Shown: positions 1 to 11,381 of the stretch, piece by piece
Numbering within the stretch: the stretch's first letter is position 1
How the letters are laid out: the number at the start of each line of letters is the position of its first letter
NCBI RefSeq assembly: GCF_000005505.3
Contig: NC_016134.3
Location: 30,951,584-31,015,583 of the forward strand
DNA from: Brachypodium distachyon
Taxonomy: Eukaryota > Streptophyta > Magnoliopsida > Poales > Poaceae
Length of the DNA: 64,000 bases
Reading direction: 5' to 3'
The notes under the pieces: model-generated
What the model saw: only the letters and a program-made list of their open reading frames with translations
Database searches by the model: none
Told to the model about the DNA's origin: nothing
Program-made: the position numbers and the translations under genes

Positions 1-1314
1 AATTTTGAACAGCAGGAGCTAACTTCTGATGGCACTGAAGAAAAGAAAGAGGGCCATATGGAAAATGACAATACAGCTATCTGTGTTCAAGCTGACGATG
101 CAGCATCTGTTACTGGTTTTTCAAGTTTGTCAAGTGAGAGGATTCATGGCAAATCACCTAGCTTTCCTACCTTCGATAAGAAGAAAGAAGAGATATCGTC
201 CCAATACAGAGCTAGTCTACTTCGTCAAGGACTTTCTCTTGATTCTGAAGACTTCGAGTCAATCCAAAAGTTTATCGAGTCACAAATGGATGGGACCTCA
301 AGTTCTCTCTCAAGCGGGTCTCCAAATCAAGGAGATTTGGTGCTGAAAACATCAAACAAGTTCAAGGCTGTTGATCAACTTGAGCGCCTCAAGAAGATGG
401 ATGATTTAAGAGATCAGCTAAATAGGCTTTCTAGCCAGAAGGGCTTGGAGAAAAGGTACCAGAAGAAAGGCCTTGAATACCAGCCGCGACAACTGAATAG
501 CTATGATGCCGAGCAACAGTTTCAAAGTGTTGATGCTGATTCCATCCCAAGTTCCTGTACTCTAGACTCCTATTATGGCCATGCAAAGCCACCAAGGTAT
601 CCCCCACCAAATCCTTTCTCACCACCCCATTCATGTGCAAACTGCCGTTTTGGACATGTGCAAACGCACATCCCTCACAGCTACGATGCTTGGGAGTTAA
701 ATTCATATTACCAGTCCTCATATGCTGGTAGCTCAGTCCTTGACCATGATTCGCTCAAGTCGAGCTTCAAGGAACAGAAGCCAGTGGTGAGAAAGCATAT
801 TTTACGGCCTCTGTCAGGTGCCTCACCATACACGGTATGCAACAGCTGTTTCCATTTGGTTCAAATGCCATCAGACATCTACATGTCAAAAAGAAAGATT
901 GGGAAGATGCAGTGTGGTCGATGCTCCAAGGTTATTGTGTTATCAGTTCCTGCTGTAACTCACACCGATGGAAATTTCAGCAAGGAAGTAGCCCGAAAAT
1001 CAAGCAAGCCCGATGACAGAACAGTTGCTAGAACTGAGAGTGCTTCTTATCCTGTTAGTGTAAGTGAAGAGTATGGACCATCCTTCACTAGAAGCTTCTC
1101 TACACAAGCAGGATCAGCCCTTGATGCCTCACAGAGTAGCAAGAAGGTTTCAGACTCCGCACTTCACCGACTCATGGGGTATGATTCAGCTAGCCAGTTG
1201 TTACGTCACAGCAGGGCGTTTGAACGTCGCAGCAGGGTGTTTGATGATGGATATGAGAGCTTTGAGTCAATGGTGCCGGTGTCCAGCAGAGTGTCCAGAA
1301 GAAAGAACAAGTGA
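1..1314 (+). CDS. EDR4-like zinc-ribbon protein, C-terminal part
   Basis: Reading frame 1 is open from the window edge to a TGA at 1312-1314, so the gene starts upstream and about 437 codons of its last exon are visible. The C-terminal half carries a compact zinc ribbon with two CxxC pairs (CNSC at 838-849 and CGRC at 913-924), followed by a serine-rich tail. This layout matches the plant DUF3133/zinc_ribbon_12 family, which includes Arabidopsis EDR4, a negative regulator of salicylate-dependent powdery mildew resistance and cell death. An additional CxxC (CANC) lies near 634-645. The upstream part is charged and low-complexity, as usual for the family. The ATG at 58 is internal, because the frame stays open upstream of it. 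Family assignment is confident; the exact paralogue is not. Confidence 0.85.
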   Translation, partial: NFEQQELTSDGTEEKKEGHMENDNTAICVQADDAASVTGFSSLSSERIHGKSPSFPTFDKKKEEISSQYRASLLRQGLSLDSEDFESIQKFIESQMDGTSSSLSSGSPNQGDLVLKTSNKFKAVDQLERLKKMDDLRDQLNRLSSQKGLEKRYQKKGLEYQPRQLNSYDAEQQFQSVDADSIPSSCTLDSYYGHAKPPRYPPPNPFSPPHSCANCRFGHVQTHIPHSYDAWELNSYYQSSYAGSSVLDHDSLKSSFKEQKPVVRKHILRPLSGASPYTVCNSCFHLVQMPSDIYMSKRKIGKMQCGRCSKVIVLSVPAVTHTDGNFSKEVARKSSKPDDRTVARTESASYPVSVSEEYGPSFTRSFSTQAGSALDASQSSKKVSDSALHRLMGYDSASQLLRHSRAFERRSRVFDDGYESFESMVPVSSRVSRRKNK

Positions 1315-3570
1315 GGTTTTGCACTGGGATGTGAAGCCTTTGGCCCCTTGGAAGTCACAGTTTTGACGACAACTTTCCTGCAAATAGTTTTGTGGAATTT
1401 TTCGGACAACTCTAGCTCTATCTGAACTCATTTGGTTTCTCAAAATTCTTTACTCATGTGGTATATATATTGTTTATTCTTGATGTAAACATGTCCATAT
1501 TTTGGGGGTATAATAAGAATTTTTTATGCTACATCCTACACTGTTAAATCGGCGTCTGCACTAGTATTTGTTCCCAGTAATTTGGCATGTGAGAACTCCC
1601 TACTTGAAATCGGCATCTGCAAGTTTACCATTGTCACAGTTCTTCCCTACTGATGCTGAACCATCATTCTCTTTTACCTCTGCAACTGCATAATTCCCAG
1701 CCTCCATGTATCACATTCCAGAATTGTGTGTTGTTAGGTGAAAGATCTATTATCTTAAATTGTTCATGCATGTTAAGCTGTGCAGGAAATGTGTACTAAC
1801 TACCAGGCCATGTGGCTCTTGTCTTTCCATGATGCATCCTGTCTCTTGATGATTGCAAATAGACAAAATTGCAAATAGACAAAGCTGTTTGCAAGTGGCA
1901 TTCCTGAAGGGCATCAAACCGCTGTCCCTGACTGGAAATTTTTGCTGGTTCATGTGTTGATGGTCAGATTTTCCAGGTTAAAGAAACTGTTTGCATCAGG
2001 AGCAGCTTCAGGCACACACACTGTCAAGCATGTCTCTGGTCCTTAACCTAATATAATGGTCATGTGTCAGAGGCACCAATCTGGGTTAACCATTTTTTGC
2101 TTGGGTTAACAGCCATTTCCATTTTCCATATTTAGTAGTGACGTGTTCTCTTCTTGCCTGAAGATAAACTCGCTTGCCATTTGGCTGGCATCATCTTTTC
2201 CTCTCTTTTTTACAGCATAAGAACCTCTTTATTATATTTCTTGCTGTCTTTTTTTTCTTCAAAGATCTTTCTGTAAAAAAAAATATCTCTCTTCTGTAGC
2301 TCAGGGTTTATTCTTCATCAGGAGAAGTTTAGGCTCCGGTTAGTGTCTTACTGACCTTATTTTTTTTGAAGCCTTACTGACCTTATTTTTTTGAAGCCTT
2401 ACTGACCTTTTTCTTTTAGAACAGAATCTTTGGGTTTTTAGAGAGAGAAAAAAGAATCAGGTTACTTTTTTTTCTTGCGAATAAGAATCAGGTTACTGAT
2501 GAGTAGGCCATGGCTTGCTATAAAAGCCTACTGGGCTTGAAGCTCAATCCGCTAGGAACAAACCCTGGCCCTGTTAGTTCTCGACCAAGAGGCCGGCCCG
2601 TTTAAGGATTCCATCAGGCCTGACTATGGACAGCCCATTCAAAGACAAGGTACAATGATGCTAATTCTTCTTCAGAACCGAGGGCATTTGAATGTATTCC
2701 ATACAAGTTTTAGAAAATTCAACATGTTGATCCAAATATTCATTTGTCAGCATTGTTCTTCTTTCCATCAGAAATAAGTGGAGTATTAAATAGAACAACC
2801 AGTCATATCCATCAAGTTAGCAACAAAGTAATTTGATCAAACTCCTACCTTCCCTCATCAAATTGAGACTTTGCAGCATAGAGCCATGGATGAATGGAAG
2901 AGTCATAAGTTAGTGCTACAATTTTCAGTAGCCCACTGCAAGCACAAGTCTGCATGTCAAATACATTAGTATTAGTTGGACTGCAGCATATATTATATAT
3001 AGAAAAAATTACCACTCACATATTATTTTCCTTGCCAAGACTGTCGTATCTCTAGGCAGCTAGCTAGGCTGTGCTTCCTCTGAACTTTCTGCTGCAGCCG
3101 GCTGCATAATTAAGCTGCAAACATTGACCTGAGAGGCTGAAAGCCTAAGCAGTTCAACCCTCTGCCTTAACAAAGAATCTACACATTGGACATTAGTACC
3201 ATTTTTTGGGGATTTGTTTGGTTGGCTCTACCATGTTACTTCTGATTTTTCCTTGTTGTTATACCATATTAAAATCACTATGTCCATGGAGTTCTAGATC
3301 AGCTTAAAATAATCTTACGAGTACATAAATAATGACAATTAGAGACTCCCAATTAAGTGATCTTCCAGGAACCATCCCACCGGCACCGTCAAGATAATCA
3401 AGATTAATGGATGGACAGATGGACCGATCATTCGTTTGCTCTCCTGGTTCGATTAAAATGAATCAAATTGCTCACTTGAACAACGCAGCAACACATGCAA
3501 AGCAGATACCGGATCTACTACCAGCTCCTATCTCTCGTCTTTCTTTTCTCACACAAATATATATATATAC
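1315..3570. other. intergenic, no gene seen
   Basis: This stretch holds the 3' UTR of the EDR4-like gene and AT-rich intergenic DNA. No ORF here has a recognisable product. The only clear structure is a 26-bp tandem repeat at 2347-2420. Confidence 0.6.
2347..2420. repeat. 26-bp tandem repeat, about 3 copies
   Basis: CTTACTGACCTT followed by a T run and GAAGC recurs at 2347, 2373 and 2399. The third copy is partial. It looks like slippage in AT-rich DNA. Confidence 0.8.
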
Positions 3571-4104
3571 ATCAAGGCATTTGTAACATAAGAGTGGGAA
3601 GGTAGTAAGGTAAATTTTTTATCTTTGTGTGAGCCCTTTGGGGGTTCCCGAAAGAGAAAACCGTATGTAAGCTATATTGTGAAATGAAGCAGTTTAGTTT
3701 TTTCCCTCGGTCTTTTTAGCATGTTTATATGGGTGGGTGCTTATGCTAGGGATCCTATAGGAGAAACCTCTGCGTGTAGTTCTCTGTTAAGCCGAGTGTA
3801 TGGCGTTAAAATGAGAACCTTGTAACCGTAGAGAAGTGTTCTTTTCGGGTGGAACTGCCTGGGAAGACGATAAGAAATCACCCATATAAACCTGTTTAAA
3901 GACGCCTAGGGAAATAAACTTAGCTACTCCTGAACAATATAGTAATAAATACGGTGAGTACTGAGTAGGATTATTACATCACTACGAAAACTGTCAGTAG
4001 TTCCGTTGGCCTCACCAGTCTCTTAAGAACCTGCAAAAGATAATCATAATATTAAAATATTTAATTTACCATATAACCTAATATTAGCCTAAATAATCTG
4101 AATA
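3571..4104 (-). repeat. 534-bp dispersed repeat, copy 1 (beside pararetroviral fragment)
   Basis: This block recurs in inverted orientation at 63352-63887 with roughly 94% identity by eye. Both copies start at ATCAAGGCATTTGTAAC and end at AATAATCTGAATA, and the flanks diverge at both ends. On the minus strand it lies directly downstream of the capsid-like ORF, so it may be a non-coding part of the same endogenous pararetrovirus, but it could also be an unrelated transposable element. No ORF in it is convincing and no TG...CA LTR ends were seen. Confidence 0.75.
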
Positions 4105-4113
4105 TTAACGTAG

Positions 4114-5250
4114 CTAATATTTATTAATTTTGCATATCGGTGGTCTTCTTAGAAAATATCTTTTCTTTGTCCTAAAGTTCCTATTATCTCTCTTCTGAGA
4201 TTTGTAATATTTTTTATTTTTATGTCTATTTTCTCCGTATGTTAATGGTATTTGAGCAATATTATTGCAAAAATTGTAGTCTGCTTTTTTCATAGATCTT
4301 TGGGCTTGTATATCCATACATACCTTTCTTAGTTGCTTAAAAAAAATTAATGGCCTGAGATATATTTGAAACCGAACCCTCTGTTTGTTTCTTATATTCC
4401 TCGAATATTATAGATCCTAAAGGGTCAGGTAATTTGTTAAAATATCTTTCTACTACCCCTGTATTAAAACCTTGTTTAGCGGTGGTAGCATTATATAAAT
4501 AGTGCTGAGAGAATTCTTTTATACCTTTCCAACTTGTTAACGTTAATTTTTCTATTTCTCGCAACCTCTCATTCTGCAATGTGGTATCTCCTAAATCTGG
4601 ATCTTCTGCTATGACTACAAGTGATATAATATTAGCGAAGTTATGGGAATTACTTCCAGCTGCTTTTAATTCTTCATATTGACTATGAAATGTTTCTACC
4701 AATTGTTCCCATAAAACTTTTACAGATTCTCCTAAAAAGGTTTCAAGATAGGTTATCATATCTTCCACCTTATTGCCTATGCTATGCTGATTTTGTATAT
4801 ATTTTTGAACTATTAAACCTTTCCATATGCTAATTATATCAGGCCAGTCTATTGGGTCATGGGCTGCTAGATTTAATATTGCACCATCATTCTTATAATT
4901 TTGAAATTGTATTGGTTTTTCAAAATCGCTTCTTTTAGTACCCATATATCTATATTGTTCAGGGATGTATGTTGGTTGGAAATCATCTTTTTCTGTAGGC
5001 CATGTTCCGGCTGCCCTTCTTGGTCTTTCTCTCTCTCCTTCTCTTTTTACTGAAGTATCACATTATGTCCTTCTTCTTTTGTTATTCATTTCTACTTCCA
5101 TAGCTTCCATTGCATTTCTAAATTGTGTATTCCTACATTATCTAGAGAGTTTATAAAGTCACTATTTTCTTCAGATCCATCAAAAACTTCATTTTCTTTA
5201 AGCATATCTTTTATTAATTCTTCTTCTTCTTCATAACTTACATAGAACCG
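4114..5250 (-). pseudogene. endogenous pararetrovirus capsid-like fragment (Caulimoviridae), broken
   Basis: The minus strand encodes 202 codons (start 4945, stop 4337) resembling the capsid region of plant pararetroviruses: an alpha-helical core with the motif YFNKLPDPLG near the end. A second open segment at 4114-4317 (basic, Lys/Arg-rich, as expected for a capsid C-terminus) continues the similarity in another frame after a break at an A/T run near 4330. Upstream, an acidic Glu-rich stretch at about 5115-5250 is coding-like but separated by stop codons near 5070. No protease, reverse transcriptase or RNase H is present in this piece, so it cannot represent a functional virus. Base composition is far more AT-rich than neighbouring genes. 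A divergent gag of another retroelement is the alternative. Confidence 0.6.
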
Positions 5251-5253
5251 AAA

Positions 5254-5655
5254 GCCAAAGAATATATTCAGAAGATCAAAGGAGAAGATATTTCTTCTTC
5301 ATCAAATACAAAGAATGTAAAAGAAGAAACATTAATATTAAAGAAGATAAAAGAAGAAGAATCTCCTAAATATCAAACATACAAAGACTGCCTAATAAAA
5401 GGAGTGGATCCTTTAGATTCTGAATATATAGATCTGAAGATAAATGAAGTACTAGAAAATACCTCAAAAATATGGAAAGAAGAGTTAAAATAAGAAATTT
5501 TCAAAGAATTATGACTTGAATTCATGATTTTTTTTGAAGAAATAAAGAAAGAATATGATTTAAAAATTGAACTAAATCTTTCAAAATTTGATTTTAATCT
5601 TTCAGAAGATGATCACATGGATATTGCTGGCCATGGGCAGAAGCCAGAATTTTAA
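5254..5655 (+). pseudogene. pararetrovirus-like fragment in opposite orientation
   Basis: From 5254 the plus strand has an open, Lys/Glu-rich, AT-rich reading frame of 79 codons ending at TAA 5491-5493. A further coding-like stretch follows at about 5530-5655. Composition matches the adjacent minus-strand capsid-like fragment. The junction near 5250 places two fragments head to head, as expected for a rearranged integrated copy. No domain could be named, so the viral origin is inferred from position and composition only. Confidence 0.4.
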
Positions 5656-8564
5656 TTGATATTACTATCAATTATTCGGACGGGGAGGACATAATACTGC
5701 AGCATTGATACCCGAATTTAAATAAGAATTGAAAACTAAGGTGAAAAAAAATTAAAAATAAATAGTAATTAATTAATAATTAGTTAACTATACAATTATA
5801 TAAGATCCTTCGTAGCATGTAATAATTATATAAGATCCATCATTAGCATGCAAGATCACAAATAGAAGAAATCCCATGAATTGTGGTACGCAGATGGGGA
5901 TAGTCAAGGAAGCACAAGATAAGGTTACATTTCATCTAACATATTTGTTGCAGACATCATCATGGAATACACACACACACGCCTCTGATCAATTAACAGT
6001 TCTTAATGAATGAAGTCTAGCACATTATGTGTTTGAAGAGTCTATTGATTGTACTCCTCGCATTTCTCATAACAAATGACAGGACTTTGAAGAAGAGAAA
6101 TGCAAGAAGCATTTGATCTCTGGTCCCATCCCAACAATAAAATTAAGGTCTTCTTTTTCAGAAAAAGAAAGAGCTCAATTTGATCTGGTCCCAACAATCC
6201 AAAATAAACTAAGCCTGGCACTGTTTGAGTCTGTCACCACAAGTTCTTGATGGCTGCAACAAAACAATAAAAGTGCATTTGGGGTGATGCGGCTACAACT
6301 AGAGCCACAATCTCAAATGGCTAAAATATTTCCTCACGCAATTCTAAAATTGCCAAATCGTTTCTCTTGCTTTCTGTGTGGTCCTTGACAGTGAAATTCT
6401 TTTGTTGATTAGTCAGCTAGCTGATGAGCTATTTCCTTTTTTTCTTCCTTGGAAAGTTGAGATGGTTATAGCCTCTGGTATATGCAGCTGGACAAATAAA
6501 ACTAATAATAGTCCTGGCATATTCAAATGTTAGTGTTTTCTTTTCATGTTACAAGTACTCGTTGTCAAATCAGCATTTCCATTAATTTCTACCATGGTTG
6601 AAATTAGTGAGACATGATGAATTAAGCCATTTGACAAGGCTCGTGATACTTGCATGTTTTGTCCCTTGTCATTATAATTGGTTTATTACCGGCCATGGTA
6701 AACCAGTTCCACTGATCTAAATAGGGGTCATTAACAATACTTGGTCTTACTAATCTTCTTTTATGTTTTTTATGCTACCATCTCCCTGCCTTGGAACTGC
6801 TTAAAAAAGACTAGTATATGTACTCTGTGGGAGATTAGGGTGTCCATCAGACACTATTAAAAGTTTCTTGATTGATTCCAATGCTAGCCTGTGCCGGTAG
6901 GATTGATTCACCAAACCCAAGATTTTGTACTAACAAAGCTACATCTTTCTTCTAATTAACAAAGTAACATAAGACCAAGCTGCATGAGATGGAAAGAAAA
7001 AATAAGCATGCAGGTTCAGGAAGCATGCATGAGCTGTCCCTCCTGCACATGGAACTGCATTGACATTTGCTAAAAAATAAATCTGGAATTCAGAAATTAA
7101 GATCCATGTGCACTGACTGATGCCAGCTTCACTCCGTTAGCTGCCTTCATTTCCTGGTTTATTCTTAATAGCACATATGAAGAGTTTTGGCTAAAATTAG
7201 ATTTAAAAAATAGTTTGGCTGAAAATAAAATTTAAAACTCTCCTAGCCTCTAAGACAACCACCTTCCTTTTGTGGACTTTATAATAGCATATTGGGTTCG
7301 TGTTATTCCGAAAATACGTGAAATTTGTCTTTTTAAACCTACATGGCTGAAATGGCGGTTTCATGCTCGCAGGAAAAACATATGAATTTTTCTATGTAAT
7401 TGAGATGTTTGGAGTTAACGAAAAAATTCTTGCAAAATATGTTCCAGCTGAACTTTTACAAGAAAGATCTATGAATTCCAACTAAAAAGGTGAAGCAACT
7501 CACATCAAAGCTAGATGTAGAAAAACTCATAAAAAAAAACCAACATCATTACCTTTTTTAAGTTTATCTGGTTCTAAAAAGAGGCCATAGCAAAAATGAA
7601 AAAAATATTCCTACACAATTTGGCTCGTGCATGCTGGGTTCTGATTCATGCCAGCTTCGCTCCTTTAACTGGGAGGTAATGTTATAAGTGTTTTGGCAAG
7701 TCTTATTTTTTTTAATTATTCTAGTACAAACTATGGATTTTGACAAAAAGCAGAGATAAAAGGTTTGGATGATAAATTTCCAAAACCAAAAGTTGGCGAT
7801 AATGAAAGACTCTCCCAACCTCTATACCATGAGAACAACAAAACCATCATCCTATCACGAGGTTTAGGACCTCATTGACTCGCACTATTCATAAAACAAG
7901 GGAATAAAGATGCCCAAAGTTGTATTATCATGTCTTCTCAAATCCACATGACCGAAGCAATGTTCTGTTGCTCGTGATGGCTCGTGATGGCGAGCTTTCA
8001 CCTCGAAACCGGTGGGAGCTTCAACAAAAACACATGGCATCCCATAGGCGGCGCCTCGGCCACTTGTCGCTATGCATGTATTCGTAATGTACGCGTGTTC
8101 CACGAGGACCTCGTCGCAATTTCTTTCCTTTTGGGTCTTCTGCTACAACAACAACATGATGTAACGGTTTTGCGAAGACTTCAGACCCTGCATCATCTAA
8201 TATCAGACTCGGGCATTTTTTTTTTTAAGAAAAAGAGTTTAGTGGTACACCATTCTCTACAACTCCAAAAAGATTTTGCCAAAAACTTCCTTTAAGACTT
8301 CTTACCATTCTCTAAATTTCTTTGTATGCTAGGGACTAAAAATGCGGTCGTATGCATACAGTTCAAAATAAATAATTTGAAATTCATTTGAATCGTTTCC
8401 AAAAGTTCTTTAGCAAAAAATAACTCAGAGGCTAGTAGCAGGAGTAATCCACAAGAACAAGTGGAAAATTGAAAGAAATGCAGGGGAGAGCGCCGTTAGG
8501 TGGCGGCGCCGACGCGTGTTAACGTTGAAAAACGGCTCCTCCCTCCGCCGTCGTTGTTTAATGC
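5656..8564. other. intergenic, no gene seen
   Basis: AT-rich DNA with no supported gene. A 72-codon minus ORF at 7885-8103 is slightly GC-richer than its surroundings but has no recognisable motif. A direct repeat of TTATATAAGATCC around 5797-5840 and a repeated GCCAGCTTC-type stretch (7125 and 7650) were noted. Confidence 0.5.
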
Positions 8565-8571
8565 TATAAAT
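8565..8571 (+). promoter_or_regulatory. TATA box of the WRKY gene
   Basis: TATAAAT lies about 180 bp upstream of the WRKY start codon. Between them is a pyrimidine-rich leader with a CTT microsatellite (about 8620-8648), a common grass 5' UTR feature. Confidence 0.6.
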
Positions 8572-8745
8572 GAAGCTAGTCAGAGACTCCCAGGAAGCCC
8601 CAGAAGAAGCGTCTCCCCCCTTCTTCTTCTTCTTCTTCTTCTTCTTCTCCACCGCCGGCCCACAAAATCCCAAGAGAAGACTTGTCTCCGCTCGCCTCAC
8701 CTCACCTCACTCCTCTTCTTCTTCTTCTCCGGCTAGCCGCCCTCC

Positions 8746-11381
8746 ATGGCGCTGGACTCCGTCCCTGCGTACCCCGGCGACCTCGGATCCAGCACCACCA
8801 GGGCCTCCGGCAGCGGCGGCGGCGGCGGAGGCAGGACCCAGCACCGAATCCGGTATGCGCGCGCTTGTTGATTCCTTCGCAGCGGGTTCAAAGATGGGTC
8901 TTTTTTTCTACTTCAGCTTCTTGATTGTTTGATTTTGCTGTGCGTGCGGCAGGAAGGAGGAGCGGACGTGGACGGCGGACACCTACGCGCCGTACGACGA
9001 CGGGCACCAGTGGCGCAAGTACGGCGAGAAGAAGCTCTCCAACTCCAACTTCCCAAGGTTCGGTTTCTCTTAATTCCCCACAGATTACACCATGTTCCTC
9101 CTCCTCCTCCTATTTGTTTCCAGTCCATGCATGTTCATCTTTGTCTGCGGCTGTGCGTGGTAAAGTGATTTTCAAGAACAGCGGTTGATTTTTAGGTGTC
9201 GGTAGATCTACTACTGAATTCGCAGTACAGGACCTGTAGTTGGGTGGATTAACTTTTCTGGCTGTGTGTATGTTGATCTGAAACATTTGGGACTTGGACT
9301 TTCTGCCCTGTTTCTAGCAGGAAACAGAGTTCCTAATCTTCGAAGATTATTGTCTAGAGATAATTAGTCGGTACGCGGTAGTATCATCTCTTTAGTCTAT
9401 GTGGAGAAGAAGATATCTTTAAGAATTCAGATATTGTACATGTTCATGTAACTGATCTTCAGTTTTTTCTGTGACATTTATATATATATAGAGAGAGAGA
9501 GAAGGAATGATTCTCTCTTTTTTAGGGGTCAACATATAGTCTTTGTATGCAGCTAGCTAGTGGGCCAGACATTGCATTTGTTTATTTCAGAGAAAGACAA
9601 TACATTTATTATCCGAAGTCACGTTACCGCTTGATGTGCCCTCAGCGGGCGGTTTGGTCAATGTATTTTGGTTTCTTGTAACAAGTGCTGTTCTGGACAT
9701 ATCAAATTGTGTGCTTTTCCACTAGCTGCTGCTTGGTAGAATTGGCGGGCGACAAGTGTCGGCATAGCCCTTAATCAAGTGAAAGAATTGAAAGGCATGC
9801 CTGTCATCAACTGGAAAATGTTTATGTAATCACAGTAGGGAAAGAACCTCCACGATGGCAATCTCTTTGCATAATGGACAACTCAACAAGACAAATAATA
9901 ATCCATTAAGTCCTGGCTCACCGTATGGATGGAAAAACCGCAAGTGGACCTCCTTTGCTGCCTGTCATTTGCAAGTCATTTGAAATCGAATATACTTTTC
10001 ACTAGCAGACTAGAAGTTTCCTCATTTGTTTTGCACACTTGTCCTGATTCAAGTTTCAACTTTAGCATCACGCATGCCGACAGTGTCTGCTAACCTTTTC
10101 TTTTTTACTTCCTTGGAGACTTCTTGGCCCGTGATGCAGACCTCACATATATCCTCTTAGTCTACCGAGAGCTTAGTAATGGATGTGGATGTTTCTTTTT
10201 CGAGAAGGCGGGGTGGATGAAAGGTCCCCGAAGTGTGTGTACTGTCAACATTTCTGCCTAATTAGGTAGATACTGTATGAAGAATTACACGGTTTTATCA
10301 GTTCAATTAAGTTATGCTTCTTTAGATAAAAAGCGATGTTATAAGGAATCTTACTATATGTATTTATGCTTACTGTAAAATAATACAAGTGTTAAGATGA
10401 ATAAGGCAAGTTGGTAGATTAAAGGCGTGAGAAAGTAGTCCAAGAAGTGTTGTTCAACCATCCAACTTGAAATTTAGTAGAATAGGGGCAGCTTTACTCA
10501 CTAACTGAAAGGTACATTGGTTAAGCTATTAAATAGTAAATCGCCCCTGGGAAATATATTTTTAAAGCAAATTAGCGGCAATGTTATTTTTTTTCTTCTA
10601 GTAGCAACGAGCCAACAAAGCGATACAAAAGTCATCTTATGTCACTATGTGGTGTCCTTTTGCTAATGCCAAGAGCGGCAGACACGAAGGTGAAAACACT
10701 CCCATGGTATTCTGGAATAGTTGGTGGGTGATGTTCTGGAATACAAGTGTTTTTGAATGCCACTGTTGCATGTCTGCTCTCCCTAACTTGCACCTGAAAG
10801 TTTTGCACTCTGAAGAATTTATTCTATTTCCTTTCAGAGTGGAAGTTTGAGTCTGCATTTTTGCTGTTTGCAGGTTCTATTACAGATGCACCTACAAGAA
10901 TGACATGAAGTGCCCTGCCACAAAGCAGGTCCAGCAAAAGGACACCAGCGACCCGCCGCTGTTCTCGGTCACCTACTTCAACCATCACACCTGCAACACC
11001 ACCTCGAGGCCCATCGGCAGCGCCCCAGACACCATGGAGCAGCCCTCCTCGAGGAAGGCGGTGTCAATCTGCTTCGGCTCAAGTGCCGCCACCGAGCAGC
11101 TGCCCGCATTCCTGACCCCGCCATCGACTGCAGCGTTGCATTCACCGGCAAGCAGAGGGAACGACCCGCAGGACAGAGGCACCTACGCTCCCCAGTTTCA
11201 GTGGGCAGATGCATCGTCCTCATTGTCAACAGGCAACGCTCCGGTCAAGATGGAGGCCGACGATCACGCTGGAGGAGCAGGCTCTTCGTCTTCGTCGATC
11301 ACGGGTGGCGGTGGTGCTCTGTCCAGGACGCTGCTCCCGATCGGCCAGTCGAGATGCATCGAGTACTTCCAGTTCTTGTGA
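8746..11381 (+). CDS. WRKY transcription factor, group III, WRKYGEK variant
   Basis: Exons 8746-8852, 8953-9057 and 10874-11381 (all GT-AG) give a 239-residue protein. The WRKY domain spans exons 2 and 3. Its heptad reads WRKYGEK (9011-9031) instead of WRKYGQK. The zinc ligands follow a C-X7-C ... H-X-C pattern, which places it in group III, the class that binds W-box DNA and is often stress-responsive. Intron 2 (1.8 kb) splits an Arg codon just before FYYRC, the conserved R-type WRKY intron, which independently supports the exon model. The N-terminus is short (about 37 residues) with a Gly tract; the C-terminal region is Ser/Gly-rich. The start is the first ATG after the TATA box and the first in frame. 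An unannotated upstream exon is possible but not needed. Confidence 0.92.

Noticed and set aside
4965..5156. Hydrophobic plus-strand ORF of 63 codons
   Set aside because: It is antisense to the Glu/Arg-rich part upstream of the capsid-like frame; the minus strand has the better coding character.
8570..8736. Short ORFs rich in Phe or Leu upstream of the WRKY start
   Set aside because: Translations of the CTT microsatellite in the 5' UTR.
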